Part shown: in pieces, positions 33,611 to 41,948 of the stretch
How the letters are laid out: each line of letters begins with the position of its first letter
How positions within the stretch are numbered: the stretch's first letter is position 1
Source of the DNA: Mycolicibacterium canariasense
Lineage (GTDB): Bacteria; Actinomycetota; Actinomycetes; Mycobacteriales; Mycobacteriaceae
Direction: 5' to 3'
NCBI RefSeq assembly: GCF_002101555.1
Contig: NZ_LQOL01000064.1
Coordinates: forward strand, 45,366-109,365
Length of the DNA: 64,000 bases
Notes under the pieces: generated by a model
Databases searched by the model: none
What the model was told of the DNA's origin: nothing
What the model saw: the letters and a program-made list of their open reading frames with translations, nothing else
Position numbers and translations under genes: made by a program

Positions 33611-33691
33611 TGAAGATGTCCGCAGGCCAACCGGTCCTGCGGATCACCCAACCGGCATCAAATAGCGGGTGCCGAGAAGGAGATAGAAAAA

Positions 33692-34744
33692 ATGCTGATC
33701 TCTCAGCGGCCCACCCTGTCCGAAGATGTGTTGGCCGACAACCGGTCCCGGTTCACCATCGAACCGCTGGAGCCCGGCTTCGGTTACACCCTCGGCAACT
33801 CGCTGCGGCGCACGCTGCTGTCGTCCATCCCGGGCGCGGCGGTCACCAGCATCCGCATCGACGGGGTGCTGCACGAGTTCACCACCGTTCCGGGGGTCAA
33901 GGAAGACGTCACCGACATCATCCTGAACCTCAAGGGTCTGGTCGTGTCCTCGGAGGAGGACGAGCCGGTCACCATGTACCTGCGCAAGCAGGGCCCGGGT
34001 GCCGTCACCGCCGGTGACATCGTGCCGCCGGCCGGCGTGACGGTGCACAACCCCGACATGCACATCGCCACCCTCAACGAGAAGGGCAAGCTCGAGGTCG
34101 AGCTCGTCGTCGAGCGGGGTCGCGGTTACGTGCCGGCCGTGCAGAACAAGGCTTCCGGCGCCGAGATCGGCCGCATCCCGGTCGACTCGATCTACTCGCC
34201 GGTGCTCAAGGTGACCTACAAGGTCGAGGCCACCCGTGTCGAGCAGCGCACCGACTTCGACAAGCTGATCCTCGACGTCGAGACCAAGAACTCGATCAGC
34301 CCGCGGGACGCGCTGGCCTCGGCCGGTAAGACCCTGGTCGAGCTGTTCGGGCTCGCACGGGAATTGAACGTGGAGGCCGAGGGCATCGAGATCGGCCCGT
34401 CGCCGGCCGAGGCGGACCACATCGCCAGCTTCGCGCTGCCGATCGACGATCTGGACCTGACCGTCCGGTCGTACAACTGCCTCAAGCGCGAGGGTGTACA
34501 CACCGTCGGCGAACTGGTGTCGCGGACCGAGTCGGATCTGCTGGACATCCGCAACTTCGGCCAGAAGTCCATCGACGAGGTCAAGATCAAGCTGCACCAG
34601 CTGGGTCTGTCGCTCAAGGACAGCCCGGCCACCTTCGATCCGTCCGAGGTCGCCGGTTACGACGTCGCCACCGGCACCTGGACCGGTGACGCCGGCTACG
34701 ACCTGGACACCGACCAGGACTTCGCCGAAACCGAACAGCTCTAA
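33692..34744 (+). CDS. rpoA: DNA-directed RNA polymerase alpha subunit
   Basis: A 350-residue alpha subunit. The N-terminal assembly domain has EPLEPGFGYTLGNSLRRTLL. The C-terminal domain that contacts UP elements and activators has LDLTVRSYNCLKREGVHTVG and LLDIRNFGQKSIDEVKIKL. The acidic end (TDQDFAETEQL) is typical of mycobacteria. The ATG is preceded by GAAGGAGATAG. It lies between rpsD and rplQ. Confidence 0.98.
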   Translation: MLISQRPTLSEDVLADNRSRFTIEPLEPGFGYTLGNSLRRTLLSSIPGAAVTSIRIDGVLHEFTTVPGVKEDVTDIILNLKGLVVSSEEDEPVTMYLRKQGPGAVTAGDIVPPAGVTVHNPDMHIATLNEKGKLEVELVVERGRGYVPAVQNKASGAEIGRIPVDSIYSPVLKVTYKVEATRVEQRTDFDKLILDVETKNSISPRDALASAGKTLVELFGLARELNVEAEGIEIGPSPAEADHIASFALPIDDLDLTVRSYNCLKREGVHTVGELVSRTESDLLDIRNFGQKSIDEVKIKLHQLGLSLKDSPATFDPSEVAGYDVATGTWTGDAGYDLDTDQDFAETEQL

Positions 34745-34832
34745 CAGGGCGCAACCCCCGGGCTTCGCCCGCCCGGAATCCGTCCCGGTCCTACCTGATA
34801 CGGGGGCCGGCCCCATTTAGGAGATAGTCGCA

Positions 34833-35414
34833 ATGCCCAAGCCCACCAAGGGTGCTCGCCTCGGCGGGTCGTCCTCGCACCAGAAGGCCCTCCTGGCCAA
34901 CCTGGCGACCTCGCTCTTCGAGCACGGCCGCATCAAGACGACCGAGCCCAAGGCCCGGGCCTTGCGTCCGTACGCCGAGAAGCTGATCACCCACGCCAAG
35001 AAGGGCACGCTGCACAACCGGCGTGAGGTGCTCAAGAAGATCCGCGACAAGGATGTGGTGCACACCCTGTTCGCCGAGATCGGACCCTTCTACGCGGACC
35101 GCAACGGCGGCTACACCCGCATCATCAAGGTCGAGAACCGCAAGGGCGACAACGCCCCGATGGCGGTTATCGAGCTGGTGCGGGAGAAGACGGTGACGTC
35201 CGAAGCCGACCGGGCGCGGCGCGTGGATGCGGCCCAGAAGGTGGCGGCTGCGGCCGCGCCCGAGGCTGCCGAGGACACGACCGTCGACGAGGCCGTGACC
35301 GAGGAGACCACCGACGCCGAGGCCACCGAGGCCCCGGTCGACGAGGCCACCGAGGCCACCGAGACCGAGGAAGCCAAGGACGACAAGGCTGACTCCGAGG
35401 ATGACGCCAAGTAA
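34833..35414 (+). CDS. rplQ: 50S ribosomal protein L17 with acidic C-terminal extension
   Basis: A 193-residue protein. The first ~120 residues are the normal L17 (GARLGGSSSHQKALLANLAT, RTKAR-like EPKARALRPYAEKLI, NRKGDNAPMAVIELV). The last ~60 residues are an Ala/Glu/Thr/Asp-rich tail (AVTEETTDAEATEAPVDEAT) that is probably disordered and is a mycobacterial trait. The stop at 35412-35414 lies inside the 5' end of the truA frame. A strong terminator follows 14 bases later. Confidence 0.97.
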   Translation: MPKPTKGARLGGSSSHQKALLANLATSLFEHGRIKTTEPKARALRPYAEKLITHAKKGTLHNRREVLKKIRDKDVVHTLFAEIGPFYADRNGGYTRIIKVENRKGDNAPMAVIELVREKTVTSEADRARRVDAAQKVAAAAAPEAAEDTTVDEAVTEETTDAEATEAPVDEATEATETEEAKDDKADSEDDAK

Positions 35415-36294
35415 CGACGCAACGAACGAACCCGCCATCGATCCCGATGGCGGGTTTGTTCGTTTGCGGCTCGATATCGCTTACGACGGAACCGAATTCG
35501 CCGGTTGGGCCACCCAGGCCGGGCAGCGTACCGTCGCCGGCGTGCTCGAGGAGGCGCTCGGGACGGTGTTCCGCACCCCCGTGGTGCTGCGTGCCGCCGG
35601 GCGAACCGACACCGGGGTGCATGCCAGCGGTCAGGTGGCACACGTGGACGTGCCGGCGGCCGCGCTGGACAACGCCTACCCACGCACCCCCCGGCCGCAG
35701 GACCCGGAATTCGGCCCCCTGGTGCGCCGGCTGGGCCGATTCCTGCCCGAGGACGTCCGGGTGCTCGATATCGTCCGTGCCCCCGCCGGTTTCGACGCCC
35801 GATTCTCGGCACTGCGCCGACATTACGAGTACCGGCTGACCACCGCGGCCTTCGGCGCCACACCGCAACAGGCTCGCTTCGTCACCCCGTGGCCGCGCCG
35901 GCTGGATGTCGCCGCCATGGCGGCGGCCTCGGCCGGTCTGGTCGGCCTGCACGACTTCGCCGCGTTCTGCCGGCATCGTGAGGGCGCCACCACCATCCGG
36001 GATCTGCAGCGCTTCGACTGGGCGGTAGCCGGGGATCTGGTCACCGCGTACGTCACCGCGGACGCGTTCTGCTGGTCGATGGTGCGCTCCCTGGTGGGCG
36101 CGGTGCTCGCGGTCGGGGAAGGCCGTCGCGAGGCAGCGTGGTGCGCGGGACTGCTGGACGCGACCGTGCGCTCCAGCGCCTTCGCGGCCGCCCCAGCGCG
36201 CGGGCTGTCCCTGGTCGGGGTCGACTACCCGCCCGATGACCAGTTGGAGGCCCGCATCCTGATCACCCGGGACCTGCGGACCAGGCCTACTTGA
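35401..36294 (+). CDS. truA: tRNA pseudouridine(38-40) synthase TruA
   Basis: A 297-residue enzyme from ATG 35401 that makes pseudouridine in the tRNA anticodon stem-loop. Core motifs are LRLDIAYDGTEFAGWATQ, the catalytic Asp in AAGRTDTGVHASGQVAHVD, HDFAAFCRHREGATTIRDL and DAFCWSMVRSLVGAVLAVGE. The start is uncertain: ATG 35401 overlaps rplQ by 14 bases and precedes a terminator hairpin, while TTG 35464 (LRLDIAYDG) is in frame just after the stem and would give about 276 residues. Homologues keep VRLRLDI near the start. The gene converges with a cutinase gene (8-base overlap). Confidence 0.95.
   Translation: MTPSNDATNEPAIDPDGGFVRLRLDIAYDGTEFAGWATQAGQRTVAGVLEEALGTVFRTPVVLRAAGRTDTGVHASGQVAHVDVPAAALDNAYPRTPRPQDPEFGPLVRRLGRFLPEDVRVLDIVRAPAGFDARFSALRRHYEYRLTTAAFGATPQQARFVTPWPRRLDVAAMAAASAGLVGLHDFAAFCRHREGATTIRDLQRFDWAVAGDLVTAYVTADAFCWSMVRSLVGAVLAVGEGRREAAWCAGLLDATVRSSAFAAAPARGLSLVGVDYPPDDQLEARILITRDLRTRPT
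35429..35466 (+). terminator. Intrinsic terminator of the alpha operon, inside the truA 5' frame
   Basis: A perfect 12-bp stem (35429-35440 with 35445-35456, 4-base loop) is followed by TGTTCGTTT. It begins 14 bases after the rplQ stop and has the form of a rho-independent terminator. In the truA frame it encodes EPAIDPDGGF, so it would either stop transcription before truA or sit in the truA message. Confidence 0.82.
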
Positions 36295-36964
36295 GCTTGC
36301 CGGCCACGAAGTCGGCCGCTTGGGTCACCATGCCGGCCTTGATGTAGGCCGGCGCAAGGTGATCGGGCCAGTAGGCCTGCCAGTTCTCCATATCGGTGGG
36401 ATTGCAGATCGGGTCGTCGCCGTGGCACAGCTCGATGGTGCGGCTCTGGAAGGCGGGGTTGAACTGGGTGATCGGCGCAACCCATTGAATGCCGTTGCCG
36501 AACAACGCGATTGCGGCGATATGCGAATCGGCCGTCGCCGGTAGCGGCGTCTTGAAGCCGAGCACCGGGAACGGCACCGCCAGCACCACATCGGTGGCGG
36601 CCGCACCCAGTGAGTAGCCGCCGAGGACGAGCCGGGTGTTGGGGCAGTTGGCCATGGTGGCCTGGATGCGCCGGCTCATGTCGTTGGCGCCGAGGTCGAT
36701 CTGGGTGTCCGCCGGGTAGTTCACCGAGTACAGGGTGATGTTCTTCTTGGTCTTCTGGCGTAGCGCCGCGACCAGTGCATTGCCGATCTGCCCGGCCCCG
36801 GGTGGTTCCATCCGGCCGCGGGCGAAGATCAGCTCGGCATCGGGGCAGGCGGCCGCCGATGCGGACGGGAGGATGCCGCCGGGTGCCGCCGCGACCAGTA
36901 CCCCACCGACCACGGCCAGCAATGCGGCATACCAGCGAAATCGACCCCTCGACATCAAGATCAC
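36287..36964 (-). CDS. Cutinase-like esterase (Culp family), copy 1
   Basis: A 225-residue secreted serine esterase. The start is GTG 36964 or ATG 36955; neither has a clear binding site. A signal peptide runs to about residue 38 (ASAAACPD). The catalytic Ser118 is in LVLGGYSLGAAATD, the Asp is in LCHGDDPICN, and the His is in YWPDHLAPAYIKAG. Cys residues for the family disulfides are present (AACPD, MANCPN, ELCHG, PICNP). It is one of four related genes here, at the place where M. tuberculosis has Rv3451 and Rv3452. Likely substrates are acyl esters or envelope lipids. Confidence 0.9.
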   Translation of the reverse strand: MILMSRGRFRWYAALLAVVGGVLVAAAPGGILPSASAAACPDAELIFARGRMEPPGAGQIGNALVAALRQKTKKNITLYSVNYPADTQIDLGANDMSRRIQATMANCPNTRLVLGGYSLGAAATDVVLAVPFPVLGFKTPLPATADSHIAAIALFGNGIQWVAPITQFNPAFQSRTIELCHGDDPICNPTDMENWQAYWPDHLAPAYIKAGMVTQAADFVAGKLK

Positions 36965-37040
36965 CGGTTCGATTGTAGCGGTAACAATTGACGTGGGCGT
37001 TTATCTGTCTTTTGTTGCCGAGATGTACTGCCAGTCGGCG

Positions 37041-37742
37041 TTATTGCACCCGGCCCGCGGCGAAGTCGGCGGCCTGGTCGACCATTCCCGAACCGATGTA
37101 CGCGTCCTGCAGGTGGCTGCTCCAGTCACGCTGTAGGTCGGCGATGGTCCGCGGGAAACCGTCGCCGCACACCGGATCGGCCGGATTGCACGCCTCGAAC
37201 GTCCTGCCCTGGTACTGCGGCGCGATGGATGAGTCGCCCATCCGCCGGGTCACATTGCCCACCAGCACCACGGCGGCGATATGGGGATCCACGCCGGGTG
37301 GCAGCGGATTCTTGAAGCCGAAACCGCCGCCGGTGGCCGACAGCGCCACGGCGGCCGATGCGGCTCCCAGCGAATAGCCGCCCACGATCAGTCGGGTGTC
37401 GGGGCACGCGCCGGCCATGTACTGGATGCGGTTGCTCATGTCGTTGGCGCCCTCCGCGATCTGGGTGTCGGCGGGGTAGTTCACGCCGTACACGCCGATC
37501 TCCTTGTCGGGCACCCGGGCGCGGAGCGCGTCGACGAATGCCTGGCCGAGGCGACCGACGCCCGGTTGCTCGTTGCGACCGCGCGCGAAGATCACTTCGA
37601 CGGGCGGGCACGGGTCGGCGCTCGCGACCGGCAACGCGGCGGGCGGTCCCGCCGTCGACCATGCCGTGAAAACACCGACGGCGCTCGCCGCCACCAGAAT
37701 GGAGGCGGCAGAGCGCCGTACGGAGATCGATAAGGTGACCAC
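37041..37742 (-). CDS. Cutinase-like esterase, copy 2
   Basis: A 233-residue secreted esterase. A signal peptide runs to about residue 43 (ALPVASADPCPP). The nucleophile is in RLIVGGYSLGAASAAVAL, the Asp is in PADPVCGDGF, and the His is in DWSSHLQDAYIGSG. It is closest in motif style to copy 1 (GYSLG and a WxxHL end), while copies 3 and 4 have GYSQG. Between them the four copies form two subpairs. Confidence 0.9.
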   Translation of the reverse strand: MVTLSISVRRSAASILVAASAVGVFTAWSTAGPPAALPVASADPCPPVEVIFARGRNEQPGVGRLGQAFVDALRARVPDKEIGVYGVNYPADTQIAEGANDMSNRIQYMAGACPDTRLIVGGYSLGAASAAVALSATGGGFGFKNPLPPGVDPHIAAVVLVGNVTRRMGDSSIAPQYQGRTFEACNPADPVCGDGFPRTIADLQRDWSSHLQDAYIGSGMVDQAADFAAGRVQ

Positions 37743-37803
37743 CCAGCAAATACTAGCCGTCCCGCTGGAGTGATCGGGCTGCGTATGTCGGGCCGCTCAC
37801 GCG

Positions 37804-38061
37804 TCAGCCCGGCAGGCCCTGCTCCTCGATGGGCAGCGGAGCCGGGCCCTTGATGGCGGGTTCGGCCTTCGGAATGGCCGGCGCCTTGAGCGGCGTGCTG
37901 CTGGTTTGCGTGGTGCCGAGTTGCATGTCCCCACCGTCCGCGACGGACAGTTGCGACTGCTGGAGCACGGCACCGGTGGCCAATGCGCCGATACATGCGA
38001 GGCCACCCACGGCGGCGACCCGCACGCGGGCGCCACTCAGAGAGATCTTGTGCGCGTTCAT
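37804..38061 (-). CDS. Small exported or membrane-anchored Pro-rich protein
   Basis: An 85-residue protein from ATG 38061 (MNAHKISLSGARVRVAAVGG). A frame reaching 38139 adds 26 implausible residues. One hydrophobic segment lies at about residues 15-36 (VAAVGGLACIGALATGAVL). It is followed by a short Thr/Pro-rich tail ending IKGPAPLPIEEQGLPG. I do not recognise the family. Its position within the cutinase cluster suggests an envelope role. Confidence 0.65.
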   Translation of the reverse strand: MNAHKISLSGARVRVAAVGGLACIGALATGAVLQQSQLSVADGGDMQLGTTQTSSTPLKAPAIPKAEPAIKGPAPLPIEEQGLPG

Positions 38062-38182
38062 GTTCCCAGATTCCCCATCAATCTTGTTTGCACTAGCGGT
38101 AACTCGTAACAAGATCAACGAGAGGTCTGTGCGGCGCATTCCCGTCCGCGGGAACGAATCTCTGTGACTTTCCTAAATTCTT

Positions 38183-38845
38183 CTACAGAAGGCCGGCGAC
38201 GAAGTTCGCGGCTTGGTTGGTGGGGCCGCCGGTGTAGGCGCGGTGTGCTTCCACGTTGTCACCGTCGGTGCAGATCGGGTCGCTGGGATTGCACAGATCG
38301 ATGGATTTCGGTCCCCACACCGGGCTGGAGGTGAGCGGCAGACCCAGCTTCGCGGACGGGTTCCCGAACACCGCGATGGCCGCCACATGGTCGGGAGCGT
38401 TGGGCGGCAGGGGAGCGTTGAATCCGATCGCCGGAAACGGCACGGCGCTGATGACGTCGATCACCGCGGCGCCCTGCGAGTATCCACCGAGCACCAGCCG
38501 GGTGGCGGGGCAGTTGTCCATCATCCACTGGATGTGCCCGCTGGCATCGTTGGCACCGTTGGCGGCGGCCAGGAAGTCGTAGCTGGCGGGGTAATTCACC
38601 GCGTAGGTGCCCACCGAGCGACCGCCGACCTTGCCGCGCAGGGAGCCGACGAACGCATTGCCGATCCGGCCGAGGCCGGGGTCCTCGTTGGTCCCCCTGG
38701 CGAAGACCACCTCGATATCGGGGCAGCCGTCGGCGTGGGCGGCAGCAAGGCTGCCCAGTGATGCCGGGCCGGCGATCACCGCGGTAGCGGTCAGCAGGGC
38801 AGCGGCTGCGGCCAGGGCGACACGGCGCACAAGATCAAACGTCAC
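38183..38845 (-). CDS. Cutinase-like esterase, copy 3
   Basis: A 220-residue secreted esterase with a signal peptide to about residue 38 (AAAHADGCPD). The nucleophile is in RLVLGGYSQGAAVIDV, the Asp is in NPSDPICTDGDN, and the His is in VEAHRAYTGG. The end TNQAANFVAGLL matches the family. It is most like copy 4, immediately upstream on the same strand. Confidence 0.9.
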   Translation of the reverse strand: MTFDLVRRVALAAAAALLTATAVIAGPASLGSLAAAHADGCPDIEVVFARGTNEDPGLGRIGNAFVGSLRGKVGGRSVGTYAVNYPASYDFLAAANGANDASGHIQWMMDNCPATRLVLGGYSQGAAVIDVISAVPFPAIGFNAPLPPNAPDHVAAIAVFGNPSAKLGLPLTSSPVWGPKSIDLCNPSDPICTDGDNVEAHRAYTGGPTNQAANFVAGLL

Positions 38846-38869
38846 GCCGCATTCTAACGCGAAGCTTAG

Positions 38870-39547
38870 CTAAACAAGTGCTGCCACGAAGCTGGCGGCC
38901 TGCGGAATGAACTCCGAGGACTCGTACCGGGTGTGCGCGAACGGGTTCCGGCCGCGCGAGCAGATCGGGTCGCCGTCGGCGCACAGATCGATGGCCCGGG
39001 CGCCGTAGGGCGCCGGTGCGGTGTTGGCCGGGTGGCTGAACTTGGCACCTGGATTGCCGAAGACTGCGACGGCCGAGACCTTTCCGGCCAGGTTGCCGGG
39101 CAGCGGCGGGGCCGAGCCGAACTCACCGATCCGGTCGCCGACGGGCGGAATCCCGATGAGCATGTCGACTATCGCGGCGCCCTGCGAGTAGCCGCCCAGC
39201 ACGATCTTGGTGGACGGGCACTGCGCGGCCAGGGTCGCGATCCGCGACTGCGCGTCATAGGCGCCGTCGGCGGCGGTCAGGAAGTCGTAGGTGGCCGGAT
39301 AGTTGATCCCGTACGTGCTCAGCGTGCGGCCGCCCAGCTGTGGGATGAGAGCGTCGGCGAGGGCCTGGCCGACGCGACCGATGCCGGGGTCCTCGCTGGT
39401 GCCGCGGCCGAAGATCAACTCGACATCCGAACACGGCTCGGCGCTCGCCACCGGTGCTGGACCGGCCAGGAAGGCGAAGGCGGCGACCAGGGCAGAACCG
39501 ACGGCGGCTATCCGCGCCGACAACTTGGGCAACGTCACGGACAGCAT
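38870..39547 (-). CDS. Cutinase-like esterase, copy 4
   Basis: A 225-residue secreted esterase with a signal peptide to about residue 36 (APVASAEPCSD). The nucleophile is in KIVLGGYSQGAAIVDM, the Asp is in CADGDPICSRG, and the His is in NPFAHTRYESSEF. It is 24 bases upstream of copy 3 and probably cotranscribed with it. GTNED/GTSEDPGIGRVG blocks show that copies 3 and 4 are recent paralogues. Confidence 0.9.
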   Translation of the reverse strand: MLSVTLPKLSARIAAVGSALVAAFAFLAGPAPVASAEPCSDVELIFGRGTSEDPGIGRVGQALADALIPQLGGRTLSTYGINYPATYDFLTAADGAYDAQSRIATLAAQCPSTKIVLGGYSQGAAIVDMLIGIPPVGDRIGEFGSAPPLPGNLAGKVSAVAVFGNPGAKFSHPANTAPAPYGARAIDLCADGDPICSRGRNPFAHTRYESSEFIPQAASFVAALV

Positions 39548-39562
39548 CTTGACACTTGCGGG

Positions 39563-40582
39563 CTAGTTGCTGCCAATCGCTTGCTCGGCATGCGGCCGGC
39601 CCGGAGGAACATCCGGCCAGCCGGTTTCCAGTGCGTTCTCGGCGCGGTCGCCGAGTCGGGCCAGGCCGAGCCCCAGCAGGACCACCGCGCCGCCGAACGC
39701 CTGCATCGCGGTGACGGCTTCGCCGAGAAAGGCCCATGCGATGAGGATCGCGAACAGCACCTCGGCCAGACCGACCAGTGATGCGAACCGGGGCCGGAGT
39801 CGGGCCACGCCGAAGATGCCCAGCGTGTAGGCGATAGCGGTAGGGATGAGCGCCATCGCGACGACCGGCAGATACCACGGCAGCGTATGCCCGGCGACCA
39901 TGGTGTCGTGGGTGGTGAACACCATCGGCAGCACGCCCGACGCGCCCAGGGCGGCCACCGCGACGGCGCCCACGATCAGCCCGCCGGCGGCCAGCGTGAT
40001 GGGGTGCAGGCCATCTCCGTCGCCGTCGGCGGTGGCCTCGTCGGACATCATGAAGTAGCAGGCGGCGCAGATGGCCGCGGCCAGGCCCCAGCTCACGCCG
40101 ACGGTGTTGACACGGGCTCCGGCGAAGACGTCGAGCACCAGCATGATGCCGGCGACGGCCAGCGCGACGCCGGCGAGGGTGAGCCGGCCGGGCCGGCGTT
40201 TGGTGGTGGCCCACAACCAACCGACAACCAGGACGGGCGCGGTGTACTCCAGCAGCAGGGCGACACCGACCGACAGGTGGGCGACGGCGTTGTAGTAGCA
40301 CAGTTGGGCCCCGGCGATCGGGATCAGGCCATAGGCCACGACGGTCCTGCGGTGGGCCACCGCGTCGCGGATCCAGTCCGGCTTGACGAAGCTCGCGAAG
40401 ACGGCCATGGCCAGCGCGCCACCGACGAGTCGGGCGGTGACGGCGGCAGTGGGCGTCCAGCCGGCCTCCATCAGGGCTTTGGCCAGCGGCCCGGACATCC
40501 CGAAGGTGAAGGCGGACGCCACGGCGAACAGCAGGCCGAGCCGGAACCGGCCGGTGTCGGCGCGCGTGTCGATCACGCTCAT
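39563..40582 (-). CDS. EamA/RhtA-type exporter (DMT superfamily)
   Basis: A 339-residue permease with ten membrane segments and two EamA repeats (FAVASAFTFGMSGPLAKALM near the start; WYLPVVAMALIPTAIAYTLG in the second half). Members export amino acids or related metabolites. I chose ATG 40582 (MSVIDTRADTGRF), which has GGGGG at a good distance; ATG 40603 would add seven residues and be nearly leaderless. It is divergent from the CGNR regulator, with a shared inverted repeat between them. Confidence 0.87.
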   Translation of the reverse strand: MSVIDTRADTGRFRLGLLFAVASAFTFGMSGPLAKALMEAGWTPTAAVTARLVGGALAMAVFASFVKPDWIRDAVAHRRTVVAYGLIPIAGAQLCYYNAVAHLSVGVALLLEYTAPVLVVGWLWATTKRRPGRLTLAGVALAVAGIMLVLDVFAGARVNTVGVSWGLAAAICAACYFMMSDEATADGDGDGLHPITLAAGGLIVGAVAVAALGASGVLPMVFTTHDTMVAGHTLPWYLPVVAMALIPTAIAYTLGIFGVARLRPRFASLVGLAEVLFAILIAWAFLGEAVTAMQAFGGAVVLLGLGLARLGDRAENALETGWPDVPPGRPHAEQAIGSN

Positions 40583-40598
40583 CGGAAACCCCCGAGCT

Positions 40599-40675
40599 GT
40601 CATGAGTAAAATAGTGATTGGTCATGACGTTAGCGGGGAGGGGAGTCAGGCGTCAAATGATTTTCACTCATGACA
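40599..40675. promoter_or_regulatory. Inverted pair of ATTTT(C)ACTCATGACA sites between the EamA and CGNR genes
   Basis: On the plus strand ATTTTCACTCATGACAC begins at 40660. On the minus strand ATTTTACTCATGACAG reads from 40612 to 40597. The two arms match in all but one inserted base and face outward. Each overlaps the translation start region of one of the divergent genes. This fits a regulator, probably the CGNR protein, binding both sites. Confidence 0.55.
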
Positions 40676-41211
40676 CGGAGCTCACGTTGCGCGCCGCGTG
40701 TGTCCTGATCAACAGCAACCGCGTCGACGGTGAACAACTCGGCGACACCGCCGCGTTGGACGACTACCTCGACGGCTTCGGCTGGACCGGCCGTCGGGAC
40801 AGCGACGCCGCCGAGTTGGCATCGGTGCAGCAACTACGTGAGCGGCTCGGCCGGATCTGGGCGGCTGCCGGCGACGAGGAACGCGTCGTGGGACAGGTCA
40901 ACGCGCTGTTGGCGGACACCGATGCCGCACCCTGGCTGACCCGGCACCCGGAGATGCCGGAATGGCATCTGCACCTGGCGTCCATCCACGACCCGCTATG
41001 GCAGCGGATGGGTGCCGAAATGGCGATGGCGCTGGCCGACCTCATCCGCGGCGGCGAGCTGCGCCGGCTCAAGATCTGTGCCGCACCCGATTGCGATGCG
41101 GCGTTGTTCGACCTGTCGCGCAACCGGTCCCGGATGTTCTGCGATACCGGTAATTGCGGGAACCGCCAGCACGTGGCCGCTTATCGGGAACGGCGGTCGA
41201 AGGACGGCTGA
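40657..41211 (+). CDS. CGNR zinc-finger (ABATE-domain) transcriptional regulator
   Basis: A 184-residue protein from ATG 40657 (MIFTHDTELTLRAACVLIN). The N-terminal ABATE-like domain is helical. The C-terminal zinc finger is KICAAPDCDAALFDLSRNR followed by MFCDTGNCGNRQHVAAYR, with the CGNR signature. Such proteins regulate neighbouring exporters or detoxification genes. Its 3' end overlaps the last gene of the opposing operon by 31 bases. Confidence 0.88.
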   Translation: MIFTHDTELTLRAACVLINSNRVDGEQLGDTAALDDYLDGFGWTGRRDSDAAELASVQQLRERLGRIWAAAGDEERVVGQVNALLADTDAAPWLTRHPEMPEWHLHLASIHDPLWQRMGAEMAMALADLIRGGELRRLKICAAPDCDAALFDLSRNRSRMFCDTGNCGNRQHVAAYRERRSKDG

Positions 41212-41948
41212 ACCAGCTGATCCCGGGGGACGGCCTGCATCTGCGGCGCAGCCGAACCTTCGTGGATCGGTGCCTGCGGCTCCAGATCCGGCGGGGCCTT
41301 GATCTGGCTGCCCTGTGGGTTGGGAGGCGCCTGTGGGATCGAGTGTGGTTTCGGGGTGCCGGACGGTGGGCGGCCACCGTCCCACCACGTGGTCGTGGCG
41401 CCGGGGCCGCCGGCATCGGGCACCGCGGCACTGCTGTACAGCGATCGCGGCGGCGGTGGGGCGTAACCGGTTGTCGCCGAAGGGGTCTTGGAGGTGTAGG
41501 CCGAGCCCGTGCGGTGGGCCGGGGCCGATGGCTGTGGTGACGTGGTGTACGTCGGCGCGGTGATTTGCGGCCCCTCGACCGGTGGAGGCACCGTTTCCTG
41601 CGCCGCAGTCGGAGTGGCCGGGGGCGCGCCCTGGGCCGGGGTGGCCTGCTCCAAATAGTGCCGCCAGGCCTGCAGGGTGGCCAGCAGTTGCTGCGTGTAA
41701 TCCATCGGCGGGGCCGGCGAATACGCCGGTGGTGGCGCGAGCGCGGGCGGTGCCGGCGGCATGGGGGGAACCGGTGCCATGGTTGGCGGGGCGGGAATGG
41801 GCGGCATGGGTGGCGCTGCCGTGACGGGCCACTGGGCGGCGGTGGGTACTCCGAAGCCCATCGTCGCCGAACTGGCCATCTGTTCCAGGTATTGGCGCCA
41901 GGCTTGCAGGTAGGCAAGCAGATTCGCGTCGAACCGTGGTGCTGTCAT
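41181..41948 (-). CDS. Pro/Ala-rich protein with duplicated LLAxLQAWRxYLEQ motif, last gene of the shell/isoprenoid operon
   Basis: A 255-residue protein, mostly Pro, Ala, Thr and Gln and therefore probably disordered. Two short helical motifs stand out: NLLAYLQAWRQYLEQM (9-24) and QLLATLQAWRHYLEQA (87-102). They are joined by a Pro-rich linker of about 62 residues. The tail (QAPPNPQGSQIKAPPDLEPQ) is also Pro-rich. Repeated docking motifs in a disordered chain suggest a scaffold, tether or cargo-loading peptide for other proteins of the operon. There is no signal peptide. ATG 41948 overlaps the oxidase stop by 4 bases. I do not recognise a family. Confidence 0.78.
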   Translation of the reverse strand: MTAPRFDANLLAYLQAWRQYLEQMASSATMGFGVPTAAQWPVTAAPPMPPIPAPPTMAPVPPMPPAPPALAPPPAYSPAPPMDYTQQLLATLQAWRHYLEQATPAQGAPPATPTAAQETVPPPVEGPQITAPTYTTSPQPSAPAHRTGSAYTSKTPSATTGYAPPPPRSLYSSAAVPDAGGPGATTTWWDGGRPPSGTPKPHSIPQAPPNPQGSQIKAPPDLEPQAPIHEGSAAPQMQAVPRDQLVQPSFDRRSR

